Below, piece by piece: positions 57,794 through 64,000 of a stretch of 64,000 nt of DNA (position 1 is its first letter; every line of letters starts with the position of its first letter). The notes below the pieces were generated by a model. That model was not told the origin of the DNA and made no database searches. It worked only from the letters and a program-made list of their open reading frames with translations. The DNA is from Nymphaea colorata (lineage: Eukaryota > Streptophyta > Magnoliopsida > Nymphaeales > Nymphaeaceae), in NCBI RefSeq assembly GCF_008831285.2, contig NC_045140.1, positions 10,786,505 to 10,850,504 of the forward strand. Reading direction: 5' to 3'. The translations under genes and the position numbers were made by a program.

Positions 57794-60700
57794 TGTTAAC
57801 ACCCCAAATTTTTCCACATCAAAATTGAAGCAATGTGAAAATTTCACAAAAGAATTGTGAAAATTTACAATTTCAAAGCCAATTTCGAATCTAAAGAACA
57901 ATTAGATTCAAATCGTGAATTTAACCCGATACACGAATCCCAATGCAGGATTACGAGTCCAAATTTAATTGCAAATGTCATTTGAAATCCAAATCCAATT
58001 GCAAAATGCAAATTTTGACTTAGATCCAAGAATTGGATCTCATTCAGTCTAAAATGCTACGTGGGACCCACGTGTGGGCCCCACCTAGCCCGTGTGGTCA
58101 AGAGCCCCCCCAGTGGCCATGCCCCCTCCATGTCAAAAAAATAATAAATAAATATTTTCTCTCAAATTAATTGAAGAAAAGTCATTTTCAAGAAGAAATA
58201 AAGGAGAAACCTAGGAAAAGAGAGACATTTATGTCTCTCTCTCTTCTTTAACCAGGTCCTCCTTAAAGAAAAAAATCATTTTCAAGAAAGCAATTACTAG
58301 ACTGGTCAAACTCACCTAACCTACTTAATCCAAGTAGGTTTGACCCGGGTGCACTCAAATGTGGTGCCAATTCCAGCTAGGTTCGGTCACCATGGGCTCA
58401 ACACAGTCAAAACGTAAGTCTGTCTCATGATCCAATTAATGGACGAAAATAGACTTTGACCGAACCAAACCCACTTTGACTAAACTCAGTCAAAGTACAA
58501 TTTAGCTCAATTAAGAGCTTTCTTGACCCAAATTTATCAAATTACCTCAAATAAAGTCAAACTACTTGCAAATGAGCTTTGACTTTGGTCAATTGGTCGA
58601 AATTGATCAATTTGGACAATTTTGCCCTTTTGCGGTCAACTTAAGATTAAAAAGCCTAAAATGGTTTATGAAAGGCAAATAAACATTTGAATTTGTCAAA
58701 TGCATGAATCAAATACCAAATTTAAATTGAATTTCTCAAGTGAAAGTTTGATTCAGTTGAAATCCATTTTCAATCAAGTTTTGGACGAAAATACCCTTTT
58801 CGAACCAAATTTGATAAAATTTTTAAATTTTATTAAAATTTAAATTTAATTATCATAATTCAATGGCATTTGGAGCTTAGTAACTAGGTTTTAACCTTAT
58901 AAGCTCGATTTCAAACAAAAAATAAATAAATAGTACAAAATAAGGGCAAAACCCTGTGCAAGGGCATTTTCGTCCAAAATTTTGGTCAAAATGGTCACCT
59001 AGGTCTGAACCCAAGTTGACCAAACCTAGCCCAGCCCACCTAACTCGTGGAAATGGGCTGAGAAATGGTCAATTAGAGCCTTTAAAGTCTATTTAACTCA
59101 TTTTACAAGTCCCCAAGGTCTTAAGCAAGTTCCCAAGGTGAGTTAAGAAGGTGGTTGAACCCACCTCCTCCTCTATATAAACCTCCCCTTGGCCACCAAG
59201 GGGGAGGACGAAATTTTGGAGCATTCTATCAAATTGCTGCAGCCAAGGAGTTAGGAGGGAGAAGCCAAGGAAGAGAGAAGAGGTTCGTCCAAGCCCCCTT
59301 CCCCTTTTTCTCCCATTCTCTTCTTCACTTTCTTCTATTCTCCCCATTGATTTTGCTAAGTTAGGGTGCTTAAGTGAACCCTTTCTTAGGATTTTCGTGG
59401 TGAGAAGCCCTCTTTACCACTTCAAATTCCAACAAGCAAGCTATTTCTTATTCTAGCTTTGCTAAGCTTGAATCCACGGTTGGATTCTTGCTTAGGATTG
59501 CTTGGGTTAGAAAACAAGTGAAGGCGAAGGACAAACATCAAGACCGACCGCAAGGTAGGTGATCTTAACTCACTTCTCTTCTACTTTAGCTTATTGTTGA
59601 TTTATTTTAATTCCAGCAATTCGTGGGAGGGTTTATTTTCATTTGCTTACGGCTGGGAATGATGTCCAGCTAAGGGAAACCTACGCTTCAATGTACATGT
59701 TAATGCATAATGCATGCATATATCGGTTTTTCTTAAATATGAACCCAAGTATCAAATTTTGAAATGGGCCCCAAGGCCACGTCCCTTTCAAAGGAACCAA
59801 CTTAATACCATTTTGAACTCCCTACCATGAGAGAATCCCACGGTGAGAGAGTGATTTTGCTACATCACGTATGATGAAAATGCCTATAAGGGATGGATAC
59901 GTTTTTATGAATGTGATCCACCCTTGCATGGCGAAATGATGGACGAATAAGCTTGAGTACTGTTTTATTTTCTTTCTTATTCACAGTCATTTTGATTCAT
60001 GTCTTTCAATTTAATTAATCAAGGGTAGTAGGGAAGATTTGAAACAAGTTCTCAATCTTCCTACATAAAAGAACCCAGCCATGAATCATCATGATTCATG
60101 AGTCATGCGGTCCCTTGATAAAATTTCATTTTGAAAAGTAAGGTACGTATATGTATACATTGTTATATATGTACATATATGTATCCAATTTCTTGTCAAA
60201 AATTACATTCCTCCCTTAAAATCAGGTTGGAACATGTTTCCAAACCGGTCTTTAAGGAAATGGGCCATTTTTATTGATTTTTCTAGTGCAAGATTATAAA
60301 TTATTTTCATTTCATTTTTACTTAATTTCAGCAAACCCATACGTAAGATGTATGTATGTTGTTGAAATCAGACCATGTTTCATAGGAATTGGTTTAAGAA
60401 TATCAAAATTTACATATTTGAAATACCAACCATCCTAGAATCATCCAAAGGAGTTGATGATTTCATTACTACGAAATCTGGAATTTGAATAGATTTGAAA
60501 AACTCATTGTTTCTATCTAAGAAACAAGTCCTTATTGGAATCAATGTCCACAATTTTCAGCTATTTAAATCAACACAAGGTCTGATTTTTAGCTATTTTG
60601 AGACAAAAGTGGACGTCATCCATGTCTCCCATCAATTTCAAAGATTGAACTTGACATCATTTATATATTTTCATCATTTTGATAATTTTATGTCAAGCCT

Positions 60701-61615
60701 CAAGCTTATGGACTACATCTATAATTCATGTGCTTAATCATATAATGAGCACATATAGAGAAAGTCCTACATTTTAATCAATCTTCATGTATAGATTGTA
60801 TGACGTGCAATACGGACTTTGAGAGATTATGAGGGAGTGAAGAATGTATGTTTCATATGAATGAATCTTGATGGATTATGAGAGAGAGAAGAATGAATGT
60901 TCCATATAGTTTCCATTCTCGTTTCATGCATTCACTTTCACTCAAAATCAATTGCACCACATGCACATTCTCAAGAAATTAAGTGATTCAAATTTAAGTT
61001 GCAAAAAGTGACCAAGTCATATTGCAATGAGAATTTGTAAACTTCACTTAACTTCAAAAGAAAACACAAGCAATGCATTCATAATCTTTTGGCCAAAGTG
61101 CATTTGAAAAACAACATGTTTTCTAACAATTTGGAACCTATGTTCTTTCAAAAGAATGAATTCTACAAATCACATGATTTGACAAAAGAAGAGTTCAAAA
61201 TCAATTTTTATCATAAGATGATCATCATCATCTAGAGTTCACAACAAAGAACTCAATTCCAAATCTTCAAAAATCCTCAAGAATTATGTGTTTCAAATAA
61301 CACCAAAACAAAGGTTTTTAAACCAACTTGAAAACCCCCAATATTCAAATTCATTTATTCAAAAAAATGAATTTCGGTTCTTGAATCCAAAACCTCAATG
61401 CATAAGCATATAGGACTTACATCAATAACTCATATATGATCCAAATGATCCTTAGTCCTTGGTCTAATTACCCCTGTTAAAGGCGGCAGGAACGGTTGGA
61501 CCTCGTACCGACGAGCGGATCCCTTTCTCTTGAAAATTTTCTCAAAACCCCAATTTTAAAAGAATTTTGCTGACTCGCATTTCGACCTTCTTGAAAAAGG
61601 AGTGGGGTGCGAACA
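57794..61615 (+). repeat. Candidate 5' LTR of the gypsy element, about 3.8 kb
   Basis: Starts TGTTAACACCCCAAATTTTT, close to the TGTAACACCCC start of many gypsy LTRs. Ends ...gtggggtgcgaaca just before a PBS-like sequence. The first 1.4 kb (U3-like) is rich in gtcaa/ttgac words. A TATA box lies at 59,173. The segment near 61,480-61,615 (ggcaggaacggttgg, gggtgcgaaca) resembles the ends of Tat-type LTRs. The second LTR is outside the window, so the borders are inferred from motifs. Confidence 0.6.
59173..59181 (+). promoter_or_regulatory. TATA box of the gypsy LTR
   Basis: ctatataaac is a near-consensus plant TATA box, with pyrimidine/G-rich sequence below it. It predicts transcription starting around 59,205, leaving about 2.4 kb of R-U5 in the LTR. 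Confidence 0.55.
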
Positions 61616-61617
61616 GA

Positions 61618-61640
61618 TGGCACACCCGGTGGGACCCGTC
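61618..61640 (+). other. Gypsy primer-binding-site region
   Basis: tggcacacccggtgggacc follows the LTR end after a 2-bp spacer (ga), the layout seen in Tat/Ogre-group elements. I have not matched it to a specific tRNA. Confidence 0.55.
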
Positions 61641-61765
61641 ATTGTTTGTCTAAAGGCTTATTTGGATCATATATGAGTTATTTTCACCAATGTCGGACAT
61701 CAATTGCACAAAAAAAAAAAAAAATTAAATTCACAAAAATGCATACCGACATCATGTAGTGTACA

Positions 61766-62140
61766 TTGAGGAGATTTCATGAACCTCATTCATTTCAATT
61801 TATCCTACCCCTCCTCAATTTAAGGATTGTATGCAGCCCATGTATGCTCTCAAAATTTCAAATCCATCTCTTAGGAATGTATGCAATAGAGCCATCTATT
61901 TTGCATCTTCTCATGAATTTTGAAAAACAAATCCTTACCTATATCATATCCCGGTCATCATGTTGTCGGGCTATTTCTAGGACATTAGTCCAAGATATAG
62001 CCTTACAACTGGACCACCCAATTGGACTGAGAAGTCCCCCCATTAGTACCGAAACAGACAATAGTCCCGGTATATCGATGGGTGAACAAGGAGAAATGGA
62101 GAGCCCAAATCTAGAAAACCCTTGGAGGAGTCAATGCTAG
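61766..62140 (+). CDS. Short ORF in the gypsy leader, 124 codons, uncertain
   Basis: Lies between the primer-binding region and the PMD ORF. The second half looks more protein-like (GLRSPPISTETDNSPGISMG, then EQGEMESPNLENPW) than the hydrophobic first half. No domain recognised. It may be a chance ORF, a spliced leader exon or an upstream ORF. Confidence 0.25.
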   Translation: MRRFHEPHSFQFILPLLNLRIVCSPCMLSKFQIHLLGMYAIEPSILHLLMNFEKQILTYIISRSSCCRAISRTLVQDIALQLDHPIGLRSPPISTETDNSPGISMGEQGEMESPNLENPWRSQC

Positions 62141-62416
62141 TACCATAAATTTGGTATATAGGTATACCATAAATTTTGGATAAATAAAGAACCATTTACC
62201 CATTTATTTTCCATAGGTTCCAAGACCAATTTTCAAAATAATGTATATAGGCAAGAGTCCTAGGAATTGCATTATCAATTTTTCATTAACTGCTTGTTTG
62301 GACGCATGTGATGTTTTACTTTGCCCCTAAGTCCATGTCCAAACCCAATGTCAAAACTCTTCTCGAGTCTCTATTGGGTCAATTCATGTCAAAGTCTAAT
62401 ACCTTCTCTTGTCTAG

Positions 62417-63628
62417 ATGGACTCAGAAAGTATCTTCCCATATGACCACATCCTATTCGGGTCATGTCAAGGCCGATCCGGACTTCGCATCATCCCAAGT
62501 GGAGTCTACCTACCTCAGTGGTATCTTTCATGGTACCCAACTTTTCGGTGTATGTTCTCGGATCACTTAGAGGATTGCGGTCTTGAAGAAGCAGTCAGTC
62601 TTGCCATACAGTCTATCAATGGCAATCTAATCCATGCAATTGCTGAAAGATGGAACCCAAGGACCAACACATTCTGGTTTCCATGGGGTGAAATGACAAT
62701 CACTCTTGATGAGTTCTCCAACATTATGGGTTTGCCAGAACCAAAAGGTGACCCAAGAGGTCCAATTGAAGACCAGTTCCTTGTAAACCAAGGTCAAGTC
62801 AAAACTCTAGAAGTGATTCGTAAACTCACAGGGAAAAGGAGTTGGCATTTTCTAGAGAAAGATGGACATCAATATCTTCAACTACAAGAGCTTGGTGAAA
62901 CATACTCCCAATTTGTCAACCCTGCGTCACTATCTAGAACTGTTGCAGACAAGTACAAAAACTCCATGGTGACTTGTACCGTGGGTCCTATCTTCTTCAA
63001 TAATGAAGAACACATAATGGATTTCCGCATAGCTCGCCTCTTCAGAAAATGGGGGCATGTCAAAGTCCGTCACATTTCCATAGCAATGGCAGCCTTGGCA
63101 TTCCTTTACAGAGGGTTGGCCAAATTTTCAATTGGAGATGCAGACTCGATAGAAGGATGTGTCTTTGCACTGCAAGCATGGTTCTACAAACATGTGGGGC
63201 CACAATCATGTCATTTTCAAAACACAGACGGTCAGTTATCCAGTATGGAGCACTACCGCAGAAAGATGGAGGAAGTTGATGACTCTACCATCATTTGGGA
63301 CTTCTTTGATCGAGAGGTCATCAAGTCAAGATACACTTACAACCCAGTCAGAGGAAGTCTTCTATTGGGACCGTTTTTCATAATTGAATATCATCCGGAG
63401 CGTTGCCTCAGGCAATTCTCACTGCGTCAGAGGAAGGCATATCCAATTGAGTCGGAAGGAGCCATTGTGGAGTGTGAACTAGACACTGAAGAGTGGTCCG
63501 GGATATACACCTATGCCCAGCAACGTTGGGAATCATTTGCTCACTTGTATCTTGTCCTTGGTACAGGAATGGGTCCCGAATATGTAAAATGGTGGGATGA
63601 AGTCCGCCCATCTATCCTTCTGTCCTAG
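62417..63628 (+). CDS. Plant mobile domain (PMD, aminotransferase-like) ORF of a gypsy element
   Basis: An intact 403-residue ORF with no stop or frameshift. The PMD signature is clear at residues 79-109: WNPRTNTFWFPWGEMTITL, then DEFSNIMGLPEPK. It is preceded by a Trp-rich N-terminal region (YLPQWYLSWYPTF, about 31-43) and followed by conserved-looking RLFRKWGHVKVRHISIAMAA (about 207-226) and a C-terminal WWDEVRP. Family knowledge: PMD proteins (PF10536) occur in genes such as MAIN and MAIL1, needed for silencing and genome stability in Arabidopsis, and in transposons. The molecular activity is unsettled, and the name 'aminotransferase-like' does not imply a known reaction. The ORF sits after a long LTR and 183 bp before a gag-like ORF on the same strand, so it is most likely the extra ORF upstream of gag. 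The Met at 62,417 is the first in frame. Confidence 0.85.
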   Translation: MDSESIFPYDHILFGSCQGRSGLRIIPSGVYLPQWYLSWYPTFRCMFSDHLEDCGLEEAVSLAIQSINGNLIHAIAERWNPRTNTFWFPWGEMTITLDEFSNIMGLPEPKGDPRGPIEDQFLVNQGQVKTLEVIRKLTGKRSWHFLEKDGHQYLQLQELGETYSQFVNPASLSRTVADKYKNSMVTCTVGPIFFNNEEHIMDFRIARLFRKWGHVKVRHISIAMAALAFLYRGLAKFSIGDADSIEGCVFALQAWFYKHVGPQSCHFQNTDGQLSSMEHYRRKMEEVDDSTIIWDFFDREVIKSRYTYNPVRGSLLLGPFFIIEYHPERCLRQFSLRQRKAYPIESEGAIVECELDTEEWSGIYTYAQQRWESFAHLYLVLGTGMGPEYVKWWDEVRPSILLS

Positions 63629-63811
63629 ATTGTCATGTCTAGTTCATTGTCATTAAGCCAAAATTTGTCAAGTTTTGTCAAGTTATGTTAAACTTTGTCA
63701 AGTTTTGTCATTCTCATCTTTCTTTTAATATGTAATCAAAATTTGTCACCTCTCATCAATTCACATCCTAACATTTTCAATTTTTCTTCTTGCAAGGTGA
63801 ACATCCGCTTT

Positions 63812-64000
63812 ATGGTTGAAACCAGAAGCCAAAGCAGGAGGAGGAGTGAAATGGAGCTTGATCAACCTTTTATAGGAGACAGGGGAGAAGAATCCTCCTC
63901 AGAAACACCTCCCAAGCTGGAAATAAATGACCCAGAATTTGAGGAATACAGAAGATTCCGGAAATACATGATCATGTTCAATGAAGAACAAGCGCAGGCA
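63812..64000 (+). CDS. Start of the gypsy gag-like ORF (partial, runs off the window)
   Basis: Open for 63 codons to the window end. It begins MVETRSQSRRRSEMEL, a basic Arg/Ser-rich start common for plant gypsy gag proteins (MVETR...), followed by an acidic Ser-rich linker (GDRGEESSSETPPKLE) and a helix-like EFEEYRRFRKYMIMFNEEQA. Gag would form the particle that packages the element RNA. It is in the same frame as the PMD ORF upstream, but stop codons separate them. Confidence 0.6.
   Translation, partial: MVETRSQSRRRSEMELDQPFIGDRGEESSSETPPKLEINDPEFEEYRRFRKYMIMFNEEQAQA

Larger units (their letters stand above)
57794..64000 (+). mobile_element. Ty3/gypsy LTR retrotransposon (Tat/Ogre-like), 5' part, cut by window end
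   Basis: The order is a very long candidate LTR, a gypsy-type PBS junction, a leader, an intact PMD ORF, and the start of a gag-like ORF. Long LTRs and an extra ORF before gag are features of Tat/Ogre-group elements. PMD ORFs inside Ty3/gypsy elements are known in plants. Pol and the 3' LTR would lie beyond 64,000. The intact ORFs make it the youngest-looking element here. Confidence 0.7.

Noticed and set aside
61710-61724. A-run that could mark a LINE or SINE 3' tail
   Set aside because: It lies in the leader of the gypsy element next to the primer-binding region, with no LINE coding sequence or target duplication.
1-64000. tRNA, rRNA or other structured RNA genes
   Set aside because: I looked for tRNA-like A/B boxes and rRNA-like segments by eye and saw none. 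A tRNAscan or Infernal run would be decisive.

Overview
The window reads as nuclear DNA of a flowering plant with a repeat-rich genome. It is AT-rich and packed with decayed Ty1/copia elements, a PIF/Harbinger transposon, a Ty3/gypsy element carrying a plant mobile domain (PMD) ORF, MITE-like elements, and remnants of ACD6-like ankyrin/PGG genes. All of these are plant-type families. I cannot name the species. No intact host gene was recognised in 64 kb. The only clearly intact coding sequences belong to the gypsy element at the right end.

Left part (1-10 kb): two short tandem repeats, then a dead PIF/Harbinger element with its Myb/SANT-like accessory gene (1.5-3.9 kb). A copia element with a large internal deletion follows (4.9-6.7 kb), then low-complexity purine or pyrimidine tracts and degenerate minisatellites. 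From about 10.1 to 14.5 kb is a sharply GC-rich block with no recognisable domain. Its minus strand looks leader-like, and a GGTTGAC-rich stretch lies inside it.

Middle (14.5-38 kb): TA microsatellites inside a 100-bp duplication, two possible TIR elements, and an ankyrin/PGG pseudogene on the minus strand (16.9-17.7 kb). Two adjacent, heavily decayed copia elements follow (18.3-22.2 and 22.3-26.8 kb); the second has both LTRs. A compact 2-kb copia derivative (30.7-32.7 kb) has its pol replaced by GC-rich unidentified sequence. A minus-strand copia gag/integrase fragment ends against a 348-bp MITE-like element (36.4-38.05 kb).

Right part (38-64 kb): a degenerate minisatellite region (about 41-46.6 kb) is split by the best-preserved copia insertion (41,276-44,296). 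That element has a perfect 5-bp target duplication but has lost RT, RNase H and nearly all of its 3' LTR. After quieter AT-rich DNA come two copia fragments (52.7-53.7 and 54.4-56.5 kb) flanking a second PGG-domain remnant. The window ends in a Ty3/gypsy element of the Tat/Ogre kind: a candidate 3.8-kb LTR, a PBS-like junction, an intact 403-codon PMD ORF, then the start of gag, cut by the window edge.

The coding sequences do not form a host pathway. They are parasites at different stages of decay. The gypsy ORFs would act together in its own replication cycle, and the two PGG fragments hint that a local family of ankyrin membrane-protein genes once lay here.
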